Shown here: piece after piece, positions 1 through 8,603 of the stretch
Numbering within the stretch: position 1 is the stretch's first letter
How the letters are laid out: every line of letters begins with the position of its first letter
Source: Pseudomonadota bacterium
GTDB lineage: Bacteria > Pseudomonadota > Alphaproteobacteria > Rhodospirillales > Magnetospirillaceae
Assembly: GCA_021848545.1 (NCBI GenBank)
Contig: JAJZUL010000009.1
Span: 1 to 64,000, forward strand
Length of the DNA: 64,000 bases
Reading direction: 5' to 3'
Position numbers and translations under genes: made by a program
The notes under the pieces: generated by a model
Databases searched by the model: none
What the model was told of the DNA's origin: nothing
The model's input: the letters and a program-made list of their open reading frames with translations, nothing else

Positions 1-156
1 GTCGAGAGGTGGGTTTTTTGTGGGCCTCAGGCGCCGGCGCTCGCGCTTGGCTGTCCTCACTCGCTTGCGCTCGCTCCGGCGCGCTGGTCTTGGTGCTCCG
101 CTCCGCTTCGGGCGCATAGTCGGCGGCTGAAGCCGCCTCCGGGTGCCGGTGGTCGA
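1..156 (+). repeat. Dispersed tandem repeat, copy A
   Basis: Unit of about 135 bp that recurs at 9815-10028 (minus) and twice at 43748-44002. The full unit here runs from GGGCCTC at 22 to GGTCGA at 151-156. Bases 1-21 match the linker that joins two units at 43869-43882, so at least one more copy should lie just outside the window. It contains the hairpin GGCGGC-TGAA-GCCGCC at about 122-137. There is no convincing coding potential and no mobility gene next to it. Function unknown. Confidence 0.85.
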
Positions 157-259
157 AAGAGGGCGGGGTGGGCGGCAGCGTTGCTTTTGTTCATAAAATA
201 TATACACCTTACCGCTATCATAGTGACGGGATCGTCTTTGATCCCAGCCCGACGGTCTG

Positions 260-403
260 AGAGCCTGACCCGAAAGTCGGCAGGGTGAGCCGAAAATGGC
301 GGTTTTCGAGAACCGCAGCGGAGCGTACTTCATGTACGTGAGCAGCGGATGCGCAGAAAACCGCCATTTGCAGGCCGCCATGGCGACTTTCGGGTCAGGC
401 TCT
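260..403. repeat. Nested inverted-repeat (MITE-like) element before ubiG
   Basis: Perfect 20-bp terminal inverted repeats (260-279 and 384-403) enclose a second perfect 13-bp inverted repeat (294-306 and 357-369). The core holds the GAGCGTAC...GTACGTGAGC palindrome. The same terminal arm recurs as a short hairpin just after ubiG at 1241-1286. The form resembles a MITE or REP-type element; no transposase is present. Confidence 0.75.
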
Positions 404-464
404 GACGTCGGGCGAAGGGGGACGCGGTGGGCGGCCGCGTTGGTATCAGCAACCGGGAGTTTCG

Positions 465-1241
465 ATGGCCAATCCCTATGCGTTCAAGCGTCTCCCGCCG
501 GCCCGGGTCAAGGACCGCGAGAGCACTGCGGCGATGGACGAGGTCGCCCGCTTCACCGCCATTGCCGAAGCCTGGTGGGACCCGGTCGGCGAGTTCCGCC
601 CGCTGCACAAGGTCAACCCCGTCCGCCTGGCCTTCATCCGCCGCATGTTGCTGGACCATTTCGGCCGCGACGAGTCGCAATTGCGCCCATTCACCGGCCT
701 CAAGCTGCTGGATGTGGGATGCGGCGGCGGCCTTTTGTCCGAACCGCTGGCGCGCATGGGATTCGAGGTCACCGCCTGTGACGCCGGCGACCGCAACATC
801 GCCGTGGCCAAGGTCCATGCCGAACAGGCCGGGCTGGCCATCGATTATCGGGTCGCGGCGCCCGAGGATATGGGGGACGAGCGTTTCGACGTCGCCGTGT
901 CGATGGAAGTCATCGAACACGTCCCCGACCCGCAGGTCTTTCTGGCGGCGATCAGCCGGCTGCTGGGGCCGAACGGCGCCTTTCTCGGCGCCACGCTGAA
1001 CCGCACGCCGAAATCCTACGCCCTGGCGGTCGTGGGGGCCGAATACATCCTGCGCTGGCTGCCCAAGGGTACCCACGACTGGCACAAATTCGTCAAGCCG
1101 TCGGAATTCGCCGGCTATCTGCGCCACGCCGGTCTGGACGTGCGCACCATTTCCGGCATGACCTACATCCCCTTCCGCGACGAATGGCAGGAAAGCGGGG
1201 ATACCGAGGTCAATTACATGCTCTACGCCGTCCGGCCCTGA
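465..1241 (+). CDS. ubiG: Ubiquinone biosynthesis O-methyltransferase UbiG
   Basis: SAM-dependent O-methyltransferase that performs both O-methylations of the ubiquinone head group. The 258 residues match the family length. SAM motif I (LDVGCGGGL) is near residues 82-90, and the family N-terminus (MDEVARFTAIAEAWWDP-type) is present. ATG at 465 is preceded by GGGAG at 6 nt. The gene stands alone between two related inverted repeats (260-403 and 1241-1286); its stop codon touches the downstream one. Assignment rests on family resemblance read by eye. Confidence 0.93.
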   Translation: MANPYAFKRLPPARVKDRESTAAMDEVARFTAIAEAWWDPVGEFRPLHKVNPVRLAFIRRMLLDHFGRDESQLRPFTGLKLLDVGCGGGLLSEPLARMGFEVTACDAGDRNIAVAKVHAEQAGLAIDYRVAAPEDMGDERFDVAVSMEVIEHVPDPQVFLAAISRLLGPNGAFLGATLNRTPKSYALAVVGAEYILRWLPKGTHDWHKFVKPSEFAGYLRHAGLDVRTISGMTYIPFRDEWQESGDTEVNYMLYAVRP

Positions 1242-1286
1242 GAGCCCGACCCGAAACTCGCCATGGCGACTTTCGGGGCGGGCTCT
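1241..1286. repeat. Hairpin sharing arms with the 260-403 element
   Basis: Arms 1241-1260 and 1267-1286 pair at 18 of 20 positions around CCATGG. Each arm is nearly identical to the terminal arms of the element before ubiG. It directly follows the ubiG stop and could end transcription, but there is no T-tract. Confidence 0.7.
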
Positions 1287-1357
1287 GACATTGCGGGAAC
1301 CACGGGGCTCGGAGGTCGGCATATTTGCCGATCTCCAAACGGTTTCCGGCGCCGGAA

Positions 1358-1447
1358 TCAGTGCAGATGCGTGATGTTGCGCCAGCCGGCCACGCCGGCG
1401 ACGATGAACAGCGCGATCAGAAACAAAAGAAGAAGAACGCCTTCCAT
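1358..1447 (-). CDS. Tiny single-pass membrane protein (29 aa)
   Basis: Minus-strand ORF of 29 codons starting MEGVLLLLF and ending ITHLH. Residues 3-21 form one hydrophobic segment, followed by a short Trp/Arg/His tail. GGGGG lies 5-7 nt before the ATG, which is a plausible ribosome site. I do not recognise it. Many small bacterial membrane proteins have this shape, but composition alone could give such an ORF by chance. It sits alone in the gap between ubiG and the next minus-strand gene. Confidence 0.4.
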   Translation of the reverse strand: MEGVLLLLFLIALFIVAGVAGWRNITHLH

Positions 1448-1642
1448 CGCACACCCCCGTCATAAACGGTCTTTTGCCACGGGTGACAACTTTTCAGTGT
1501 ACGGAAATTCGGCGGTGGCGGTGATGCCGTTACCGGGCATCAGTCATGCGTCAAGCGCAACTTCAAGATGCGCACAGGGGCGGGAGAAATACGCTATTGA
1601 TTGAAAAATTCCACGGTCCAATCCGATCGGCGAGCGCCGGCG

Positions 1643-2725
1643 TCACGCCGCCGAAGCCGGGCGGGACGGCCCGCCGGGGGCGCCGCCGGCGGCACGGGTG
1701 AACAGATTGCGGATGAAAGACGCGCACACACCGAGCGACGTTCCCGCGTCGATGCCGGCCACCATCGCCTGCTGAACCATGCGCAGCACCAGTTCCGGCT
1801 GACCCGGCTGGCCGAACAGGCGGGCATAGACCTGGGGGCCGACGGCGGCATGGGCGTTCAGCAGCACCACCGCCAATTGGTCGGCCGACAATTTCAGTCC
1901 GCTGAGGAGCAGCCGCGCCGGCACGCCGCCGGTGCCGCGCAGAATGGCGAAAGCCTTGTCGCTGCGGCCTTCGGGCGGCATGTGGGCGCGGACCTCGTCG
2001 CGAACCAGCACGTCGAAAAACGCCTCGGCGCGCAGATGCTGACCATCCAGGCTCAACAACAGCGCCACCCGTTCGGATTCGCTGGCCGCGCCTTCGCGAT
2101 CGGGCGCGGCGGCGGCGGCCGGAGTGGCGGATTGGTCGAGGCGGTCGATTTCATCCGGGTCCTTGATCAACCTGTGCAACGCGGCCAGATCGCGAATGTC
2201 CAACAACCGGGCCCCCAGAGCCCGCACCAGACCCGGGCTCATATCGGCATAGGCGGGCACCAGCGGCACCTGCCATTCATGCATCAGGTAATCCTTGATG
2301 GCGTCGTACAATTCATCGGCCGGCGACCGCCGGCGACGCCCCAGCGCCGGAACCCGCGCCCGCACGCCCGAAGGCTCGTTGTCGAGATGACGGCGGAAAT
2401 ATCGTTTGGCCGCCGTGCGGACCACCATGGCGATCACATCCTCGACGCTGCGCCCGCAGGACAGGATCTCCGTGTCGTCGGAAACCGGCCGGTTGCGGCC
2501 GTCCACCACGATATAACGGAAATGCCGCCGCTGTTCGCGGAACATCTGGAAACTGCGGCTCAGGGTGTCGAGGTCGTCGAGCGCCCGTTCATAGATCGCG
2601 TCGCGCTCCATGCCCTTGAAATCGGGCATCAAGCGACCGAGAACCGCCGCCACCGGGCCGCGCAGGGTATCGTTCACCCGCCGAACCGCCGTGGTGGAAT
2701 CGATGTCGTGGATCGCTGTCGTCAT
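1643..2725 (-). CDS. Unrecognised 360-residue protein
   Basis: Function not recognised. It looks soluble: no signal peptide or membrane segment. An Ala/Asp/Glu-rich low-complexity stretch (about residues 200-220) divides an N-terminal, Arg-rich helical half from a C-terminal half, and the C-terminus is Ala/Gly/Pro-rich. High third-position G+C and the opposite-strand pattern make this the coding frame rather than the long plus-strand ORF over it. GGGAGG precedes the ATG at about 7 nt. The promoter region upstream (2750-2880) is strikingly AT-rich. Confidence 0.7.
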   Translation of the reverse strand: MTTAIHDIDSTTAVRRVNDTLRGPVAAVLGRLMPDFKGMERDAIYERALDDLDTLSRSFQMFREQRRHFRYIVVDGRNRPVSDDTEILSCGRSVEDVIAMVVRTAAKRYFRRHLDNEPSGVRARVPALGRRRRSPADELYDAIKDYLMHEWQVPLVPAYADMSPGLVRALGARLLDIRDLAALHRLIKDPDEIDRLDQSATPAAAAAPDREGAASESERVALLLSLDGQHLRAEAFFDVLVRDEVRAHMPPEGRSDKAFAILRGTGGVPARLLLSGLKLSADQLAVVLLNAHAAVGPQVYARLFGQPGQPELVLRMVQQAMVAGIDAGTSLGVCASFIRNLFTRAAGGAPGGPSRPASAA

Positions 2726-3028
2726 GACCGGCCTCCCGCCCGTGTCGACCCGTACAATTTTACGGGTTTTTTGCGAGAATTATCTTCGTATTCGATACAA
2801 ATAAACGCCAATATTTATAAAAGTAATCATGACGATTTTGCTTTCTGTTTATTTATGACATACAGCTAATCGGTGTTTCAAGAGCGATCGTGTTTCGGCC
2901 CGCAACGAACGCGCAACACGGACGGACGGACGGAGCCGGCCGTCGCACGAATGGCAGGTGTCTCTTGGGAGGGGAACGGGAATTGCCGCCGTTTACGCGT
3001 GGAGCGCGGCCCGGACGTTATAAAGGCG
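2726..3028. other. Gene-free gap with AT-rich promoter region
   Basis: About 300 bp with no credible gene. Positions 2760-2875 are far more AT-rich than the surroundings and probably hold the promoter of the minus-strand 360-residue protein. Near map there are two close copies of GTTATAAA (about 3017-3034). The short ORFs in this gap have poor codon use and no ribosome site. Confidence 0.6.
2749..2772 (+). terminator. Terminator-like hairpin with T6
   Basis: CCCGTA (2749-2754), loop CAATTT, TACGGG (2761-2766), then six T. It reads as a plus-strand intrinsic terminator, but no plus-strand gene precedes it. It lies in the 5' leader of the minus-strand protein starting at 2725, so it may stop stray plus-strand transcription or act as an operator or leader hairpin. 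Confidence 0.4.
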
Positions 3029-3832
3029 TTATAAATAAGGCGGCTGGGTCCAGCCGCGGGGCGACAGGGTGAAAATCTCACAGCCGTCCCCGGTCACGCC
3101 CACCGTATGCTCGAACTGGGCCGACAGGGATCGGTCCTTGGTCACCGCCGTCCAGCCGTCTGCCAGAATCTTGGTCTCGGGCCGGCCGGCATTGACCATC
3201 GGCTCGATGGTGAAGATCATCCCTTCGCGCAGAACCAGACCGGCGCCGGCCCGGCCGTAATGCATGACATTGGGCGGTTCGTGGAACACCTGGCCGATGC
3301 CGTGGCCGCAGAATTCCCGGACCACCGAACAGTGATGCCCCTCGACGAAGGTCTGGATGGCGTGGCCGATATCGCCCAGGGTGGCGCCGGGTTTGACCCG
3401 TTCGATGCCCAGCATCAGCGCCTGATAGGTGATCTCCACCAGACGGCGCGCCTTCACACCCGGCTTGCCCACCAGATACATGCGGCTGGAATCGCCGTGC
3501 CAGCCATCCAGGATGGGGGTGACGTCGATATTGACGATGTCGCCATCCTCCAGCCGCTTGTCGCCGGGGATGCCGTGGCACACCACATGATTGACCGAGG
3601 TGCAGATCGAACGCGGGAAGCCCCGGTAATTGAGCGGCGCGCTGATGCCGCCGCGGTCAGCGACGAAGCGGGCGCAAAGCTGGTCGAGTTCGCCGGTGCT
3701 GACCCCCGGCACCACATGGGGAGTGATGAAATCCAGACATTCGGCGGCCAGCCGACCGGCGGCGCGCATGGCGGCGAACGCCTCCGGGCCATGTATGGTG
3801 ATCCGTCCCGCCTCGACTTCGTCTCGCTCCAT
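3029..3832 (-). CDS. map: Type I methionine aminopeptidase
   Basis: Removes the N-terminal methionine from nascent proteins; dinuclear metal enzyme. The 267 residues fit type I MetAP. All five metal ligands are visible in family context: Asp in NIDVTP, Asp in HGDSSR, His in CGHGIG, Glu in TIEPM and Glu in QFEHTV. It is the last gene of a minus-strand unit with sfsA 13 bp upstream, a pairing common in alphaproteobacteria. It starts at MERDEVEAG. Confidence 0.96.
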   Translation of the reverse strand: MERDEVEAGRITIHGPEAFAAMRAAGRLAAECLDFITPHVVPGVSTGELDQLCARFVADRGGISAPLNYRGFPRSICTSVNHVVCHGIPGDKRLEDGDIVNIDVTPILDGWHGDSSRMYLVGKPGVKARRLVEITYQALMLGIERVKPGATLGDIGHAIQTFVEGHHCSVVREFCGHGIGQVFHEPPNVMHYGRAGAGLVLREGMIFTIEPMVNAGRPETKILADGWTAVTKDRSLSAQFEHTVGVTGDGCEIFTLSPRGWTQPPYL

Positions 3833-3845
3833 GAACTTTCGACCC

Positions 3846-4547
3846 TCACGTCAGGAATAGAGGCAATCGCCCGTCCACGACAATTCCCTCAAGACTCATC
3901 CGGCACGTATAGCAGATCGCCTCGACGCCGTCGCCCGCCGCCGCCGCCAGGGCCGCCGCATAGGCCGGGTCGATATCCGCCGCCGGGCGAAAGGAGCGGC
4001 AATCGCCGCGTTGCACCACGAACAGCATCACCGCCCGGTGGCCGTCGGCCACCATCCGGCGCAACTCGCCCAGATGCCTGGTGCCCCGCGCCGTCACCGC
4101 GTCGGGGAATTCGGCCCGATCGCCCCGTTTCAAATGAACGTTCTTCACTTCGACATAACAGATGGGGCGTCCCGGCGATTCCAACAACAGATCGATGCGC
4201 GACCGCTCGCCATAGGGCACCTCGCGCCGCAAACCGTCATAGCCGGCCAGTTCGCCGATGGCGCCGGCGGCCACCGCCTCGGCCGCCACCCGATTGGCAT
4301 GGGCGGTGTTGACCCCCACCAGATGCCCGTCCACCCGGCACAATTCCCACGACCAGGCCAGTTTGCGGGCGGGATTGTCGGACCGCGACAGCCACACTTC
4401 CAACCCCGGATCGCTGGTGCCGGTCATGGCGCCGGGATTGGCGACATGCGCGGTGATTTCGGTTCCGTCATCAAGGCGGATATCGGCGAGAAAGCGCTTG
4501 TAGCGCCGGATCAGGACGCCCCGGGTCAAGGTCTGGCCGAACAGCAT
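3846..4547 (-). CDS. sfsA: Sugar fermentation stimulation protein SfsA
   Basis: SfsA family, a DNA-binding or nuclease-like protein of uncertain role. The 233 residues match the usual length (about 234). Family motifs seen are VANPGAMTG, CYVEVKNVHL and the ending with CYTCRMS. The ORF runs open further upstream, but ATG at 4547 (MLFGQTLTRG) matches the family N-terminus and lies 5 bp after the preceding methyltransferase stop. It sits between the methyltransferase and map. Confidence 0.93.
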   Translation of the reverse strand: MLFGQTLTRGVLIRRYKRFLADIRLDDGTEITAHVANPGAMTGTSDPGLEVWLSRSDNPARKLAWSWELCRVDGHLVGVNTAHANRVAAEAVAAGAIGELAGYDGLRREVPYGERSRIDLLLESPGRPICYVEVKNVHLKRGDRAEFPDAVTARGTRHLGELRRMVADGHRAVMLFVVQRGDCRSFRPAADIDPAYAAALAAAAGDGVEAICYTCRMSLEGIVVDGRLPLFLT

Positions 4548-4552
4548 GACCC

Positions 4553-5362
4553 TCACCCCGCCCAGGCGGTCATGGTCAAAAGCTCGATGGTGGCCGGCAG
4601 GCGCCCATCGGCATCGGCATGGTCCCGCCGGTAGCGGGCCAGCCCGTCGAACAGGATTCCGCGCCGGGTGGGAGCGCGGCGGCGCGCCATCGTCAGATTG
4701 GTTTCGCCCATGCCGCGCAGATCGGCGAACAGACGCATGGGTTCGGCGTAGCGGATCACCATGCGGTCGCCATCCACCACCGGCTGAACGAAGCCGGCGC
4801 GTTGCAGCAGGCCGGCGAGATCGCGGATATCGACGAAGGGCGACACGCGCATGGCGGCCTCGCCCGCCTCGCCGTCCGCCTCGGCCAGGGCGCGGCGCAA
4901 TTCCGCCAAAGTGCCGAGACCGGGCATCACCGCCAGAAACAGGCCGTCGGGTTTCAACATCCGCCGGATCTGGATCAGCGTTCCGGGCAGATCGTTGACC
5001 CAATGCAGCGACAGGCAGGACAGGACCAGATCGAAACTGGCCGGCGCGAAGGGCAGCCATTCCTCGTCGGCGGCCAGAGCGGCGCGGCCGGTCCGCGCCG
5101 CCAGACCCGCCATGGCCGGCGACAGATCGCTTTGCACCAGGGTTTCGATACCGCCGCGCCCACCGATGATTTCGGCCACCTGTCCGGTATGGCAGCCGAG
5201 ATCGAGCGCCATGGGGAAATGCCGGGCCATGTCGTCCAGACGCTCGGTCAGACGGTCGGCGGCTTCGCGCACCAGGAAATCGTATTCGCTGAACCCGGCG
5301 GCGGCGCGATCGCGTCGCTTGCGCAAGACCTCTCGATCGAACAGGATCATGGAATCGCTCAT
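4553..5362 (-). CDS. SAM-dependent methyltransferase, NDUFAF5/BioC-like
   Basis: Class I methyltransferase of 269 residues with SAM motif LDLGCHTG and the later LSLHWVND and MLKPDGLFLAV motifs. The N-terminus (MILFDREVLRKRRDRAA) resembles the family of NDUFAF5, which in mitochondria hydroxylates an arginine of a complex I subunit. BioC is a related possibility. Start chosen at 5362 (MSDSM); 5350 (MILFD) is also possible. First gene of the methyltransferase-sfsA-map unit, divergent from comF. Confidence 0.85.
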   Translation of the reverse strand: MSDSMILFDREVLRKRRDRAAAGFSEYDFLVREAADRLTERLDDMARHFPMALDLGCHTGQVAEIIGGRGGIETLVQSDLSPAMAGLAARTGRAALAADEEWLPFAPASFDLVLSCLSLHWVNDLPGTLIQIRRMLKPDGLFLAVMPGLGTLAELRRALAEADGEAGEAAMRVSPFVDIRDLAGLLQRAGFVQPVVDGDRMVIRYAEPMRLFADLRGMGETNLTMARRRAPTRRGILFDGLARYRRDHADADGRLPATIELLTMTAWAG

Positions 5363-5432
5363 GGCCGGGTTATGGCACGGTCCCGCCGCCCGACGAAAGA
5401 ACAAAGCCTCTTCGACCATAAAGACCTTCGGC

Positions 5433-6167
5433 GTGCGTCCCCCCTCCCTCGGCGCTTTCCTTCGCCCCGTCCTCGATCTGGTGCTGCCGCCCTTATGCCT
5501 GTCCTGCGGAGCGACCATCGCCGAAAACGGCGGCCTGTGCCCGTCCTGCTGGGGGGCGGTGACCTTTCTCGGCGACCCGCTTTGCGCCTGTTGCGGTCTG
5601 CCGTTCGACGTGGATTACGGACCGGACGCCCTGTGCGGCGCCTGCGCCGCCGGCCCGGCGCCGTTCCGCCGCGCCCGCGCCGCGCTCCGTTATGACGAGG
5701 GCAGCCGCGCCCTGATCCTGGCCTTCAAGCATGCCGACCGTCTGGAGGGGGCGCCGGCCTTCGCCCGCTGGATGGCGCGGGCCGGCGCCCCCCTGCTGGC
5801 CGATGCCGATCTGATCGCGCCGGTGCCGCTTCATCGCTGGCGCCTGTGGCGCCGGCGCTACAACCAGGCCGCCCTGCTGGCCCTGGCCCTGGCGCGACAA
5901 ACCGGCGTTCCGGCCCTGCCCGATCTCTTGATCCGCCCCCGCGCCACCGCCTCCATGGGACGGCTGAGCCCGGCGGAACGCGAACGCAACGTGCGCGGCG
6001 CCTTCGCCATCCATCCCCGCCGCCGGGACGCGCTGGCCGGGCGGACGGTGCTGCTGGTGGACGACGTGATGACGTCCGGCGCCACCATCGCCGCCTGCGC
6101 CCGCGTTCTGAAAGCCGGCGGCGCCCGGGCGGTGGACGTGCTGACCCTGGCGCGGGCACTGCGCTGA
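5433..6167 (+). CDS. comF: ComF family phosphoribosyltransferase-like protein
   Basis: ComF family, linked to DNA uptake in competent species and often present in others with no proven role. Four Cys pairs in the first 75 residues (CLSC, CPSC, CACC, CGAC) look like zinc ligands. The PRPP-binding motif VLLVDDVMTSGATI is near residues 205-218. GTG at 5433 is the likely start (VRPPSLGAF); the frame is open upstream, antisense to the methyltransferase. Followed by grxC. Confidence 0.9.
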   Translation: MRPPSLGAFLRPVLDLVLPPLCLSCGATIAENGGLCPSCWGAVTFLGDPLCACCGLPFDVDYGPDALCGACAAGPAPFRRARAALRYDEGSRALILAFKHADRLEGAPAFARWMARAGAPLLADADLIAPVPLHRWRLWRRRYNQAALLALALARQTGVPALPDLLIRPRATASMGRLSPAERERNVRGAFAIHPRRRDALAGRTVLLVDDVMTSGATIAACARVLKAGGARAVDVLTLARALR

Positions 6168-6228
6168 GGCGGTTTGGACGAAACCGCCGGCCGCGCTATA
6201 GTGAGGAAGTTCAATTCGGGAGTAGCCG

Positions 6229-6492
6229 ATGGCCGAAGTCGAAATCTATACCACCAGCACCTGTCCGTTTTGCCACCGGGCCAAGCGTCTGTTGGACAAA
6301 AAGGGCGTCGCCTATAAGGAAATCGACGTTACCGGCAATGACGGCTTGCGCCAGGACATGGCCAAACGCGCCGGCGGACGGCACACCGTGCCCCAGATCT
6401 TCATCGGCGGCACCGCCATCGGCGGCTGCGACGACCTGTACGAACTGGAAGCCGATGACGCTCTCGACCAGATGCTGGGCCGGACCGCGTGA
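6229..6492 (+). CDS. grxC: Glutaredoxin 3
   Basis: Small glutathione-dependent thiol oxidoreductase, 87 residues, full length. Active site CPFC at residues 12-15 (most relatives have CPYC), the cis-Pro TVPQIF motif and the glutathione-contacting GGCDD are all present. Its TGA overlaps the GTG of the nitrilase gene by 4 bp, so the two are translationally coupled. ComF-grxC-nitrilase is a familiar alphaproteobacterial order. Confidence 0.97.
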   Translation: MAEVEIYTTSTCPFCHRAKRLLDKKGVAYKEIDVTGNDGLRQDMAKRAGGRHTVPQIFIGGTAIGGCDDLYELEADDALDQMLGRTA

Positions 6493-7319
6493 TCGATTTC
6501 AAGGCCGCCTGTCTTCAGGTCAACGCCGGCAACGACATGGCGGCCAATATCGACGCCGCCAGCCGTCTGGCGGTGGAGGCCCGCGCCGCCGGGGCCGACC
6601 TGATCCTGATGCCCGAAAACGTGGCGATGATGGAACGGGGACGCGGCAACATCGTGCTGAAGGCCATGCCGGAAGACGGGCATATGGCCCTGGCCGCCTT
6701 TCGCGCCCTGGCCCGCGATCTCGATTGCTGGCTGCATGTGGGATCGCTGGCCTGTCTGCTGGACGGCGGCATGGTCGCCAACCGCTCCTTCGTCCTGTCG
6801 CCGGCGGGGGAAATCGCCGCCCGTTACGACAAGATTCACATGTTCGACGCCGATCTCGGCCTGGGCGAGGTTTACCGCGAATCGGAAACCTTCCGCCCCG
6901 GCGACCGGGCGGTGACCGTTTCCCTGCCCTGGGGACGGATGGGCCTGTCGATCTGCTACGATCTGCGTTTTCCCCATCTGTACCGGGTCCTCGCCAAATC
7001 CGGCGCCGATTTCCTGGCGGTGCCCTCGGCCTTCACCCGGCCGACGGGGCGGGCCCACTGGCATACCTTGTTGCGGGCCCGCGCCATCGAAACCGGCTGC
7101 TACGTCTTCGCCCCGGCCCAGACCGGCAGCCATCCCGGCGACCGCCAGACCTATGGCCATTCGCTGATCGTCTCGCCCTGGGGCGAGATTCTCGCCGACG
7201 CCCTGGAACAGCCGGGCTGGGTCATCGCCGACATCGATATCGGCGCCGTCTCCGACGCCCGGCGCAGGCTGCCCTGCCTCGACCACGACCGCCCCTTCGC
7301 CATGCCGTCCAAATCTTGA
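6489..7319 (+). CDS. Carbon-nitrogen hydrolase (nitrilase superfamily)
   Basis: 276-residue amidase of the Nit1/Nit2-like branch. The Glu-Lys-Cys triad is visible at Glu43 (MPENV), Lys115 (YDKIHMFD) and Cys156 (SICYDLRFP). Relatives hydrolyse deaminated glutathione or omega-amides, which would suit its coupling to glutaredoxin, but the exact substrate cannot be read. It starts at GTG 6489, overlapping the grxC stop. Confidence 0.9.
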   Translation: MIDFKAACLQVNAGNDMAANIDAASRLAVEARAAGADLILMPENVAMMERGRGNIVLKAMPEDGHMALAAFRALARDLDCWLHVGSLACLLDGGMVANRSFVLSPAGEIAARYDKIHMFDADLGLGEVYRESETFRPGDRAVTVSLPWGRMGLSICYDLRFPHLYRVLAKSGADFLAVPSAFTRPTGRAHWHTLLRARAIETGCYVFAPAQTGSHPGDRQTYGHSLIVSPWGEILADALEQPGWVIADIDIGAVSDARRRLPCLDHDRPFAMPSKS

Positions 7320-7353
7320 ATTAGGGTAAATAAAACATTTATTTTCTGTGAAA

Positions 7354-7367
7354 TCATGTTTTCATGA
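7354..7367. promoter_or_regulatory. 14-bp palindrome before the globin/HD-GYP gene
   Basis: Perfect palindrome TCATG-TTTT-CATGA in an AT-rich leader 133 bp before the chosen start. It could be an operator; no matching regulator is visible nearby. Confidence 0.3.
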
Positions 7368-7500
7368 CGGTCATATTTCTGTTATCACGATAGTTATGCA
7401 GCAACCTCTCGATGGTTTTACTTTTCGGCGTTTATACCCGCATTACGAGAAAAAATTCCGGCAAATCGGGCTTCGACACGAACAAAAACAAGGGTCCGCC

Positions 7501-8583
7501 ATGCTCATCCATTTGCAACGATGGCTGCCGCTTCTGGGTATCGACACCACAACGCTGGAGGATATACGGGAAGCCGGCGAGATCATCGCGCCGCATATCG
7601 ACGCGGTGATGGACATCGTCTACGGCACCATTTCCGAAACCCCGGAAACCGCCCGCGTCTTCACGGCGCCCGGGCAGATGGCCCGGGCCAGGGCGGCGCA
7701 AACGCGCCATTGGCTGACCTATATCCTGACCGGCGATTTCAACGAAAGCTACGCCGAGGCGACGCTGGCCATCGGCCGCATCCATTTCGCCCATAAGGTC
7801 GATCTGGTGCCCTATATGGGCAGCTATTCCGTGGCCCTGGAGGCCGTGAACGCCATCATCGGACGGGCCATCCCGGACGACGCCGTGCGGCGTCACCGCT
7901 GTGAGCGGGCGATCTACAAGGCCATCTTCCTCGACATGGGCCTGTCCACCTATGTCTATTACGACACCGAAGTCTCCCTCGTTCAGGAATTGTCCAACGA
8001 ACTGAACGCCAGCCTGGCGCGGGCCGGCGAATACCGCGACAACGAGACCGGCAAGCACATCGTCCGCATGAGCCGGATGTGCGGGGTTCTGGCCGAAGCC
8101 ATCGGCCGGGACGCCGATTGGGTGCGCATGTTGGTGATGGCCAGCCCGCTGCACGATGTCGGCAAGATCGGCATTCCCGACAAAATTCTGCTGAAGCCCG
8201 GCCGCCTGACCGACGAGGAAATGGCGGTCATGCGCGATCACCCGGCCATCGGCGGCGCCATCATCCCCGACCATTCCGCCCAGGTGATCCTGATGGCCAA
8301 GCGCATCTCGCTGACCCATCACGAACGCTGGGACGGAGACGGCTATCCGGCGGGGCTGGCCGGCGAGGCGATCCCGCTGGAAGGGCGGATCGCCGCCATC
8401 TGCGACGTCTTCGACGCCCTGGTTTCCCACCGGCCGTACAAAAAGCCCTGGCCGGTGGAGGATGCCGCCGGCTATCTTCGCGACAATGCCGGCAAGCATT
8501 TCGATCCGGCATTGGTGGAGGCGTTTCTGGAGCATCTGCCCCGGATGATCCGCATACAGACGGAATACGCGGACGAAGCGTGA
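7501..8583 (+). CDS. Globin-coupled HD-GYP phosphodiesterase
   Basis: 360 residues: an N-terminal sensor-globin (protoglobin-type) domain at about 10-165 with proximal heme His95 in IGRIHFAHKVD, then an HD-GYP domain at about 175-350. His218-Asp219 (HDVGKIGIPDKIL), HHERWDGDGYPAGL (Gly281-Tyr282-Pro283) and DVFDAL are intact, so c-di-GMP hydrolysis gated by oxygen or another gas ligand is the likely role. The start at 7501 is preferred: the upstream in-frame ATGs (7348, 7396) lie in AT-rich, non-coding-looking DNA. Cytosolic. Confidence 0.88.
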   Translation: MLIHLQRWLPLLGIDTTTLEDIREAGEIIAPHIDAVMDIVYGTISETPETARVFTAPGQMARARAAQTRHWLTYILTGDFNESYAEATLAIGRIHFAHKVDLVPYMGSYSVALEAVNAIIGRAIPDDAVRRHRCERAIYKAIFLDMGLSTYVYYDTEVSLVQELSNELNASLARAGEYRDNETGKHIVRMSRMCGVLAEAIGRDADWVRMLVMASPLHDVGKIGIPDKILLKPGRLTDEEMAVMRDHPAIGGAIIPDHSAQVILMAKRISLTHHERWDGDGYPAGLAGEAIPLEGRIAAICDVFDALVSHRPYKKPWPVEDAAGYLRDNAGKHFDPALVEAFLEHLPRMIRIQTEYADEA

Positions 8584-8603
8584 CCGGGACAAGGGGGACG
8601 ATC

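Noticed and set aside
330-1463. 377-codon minus-strand ORF over ubiG
   Set aside because: It is the antisense of a well-recognised gene.
1601-2869. 422-codon plus-strand ORF
   Set aside because: His/Arg/Gln-rich composition typical of the antisense of a high-G+C gene; the minus-strand ORF has the natural protein composition.
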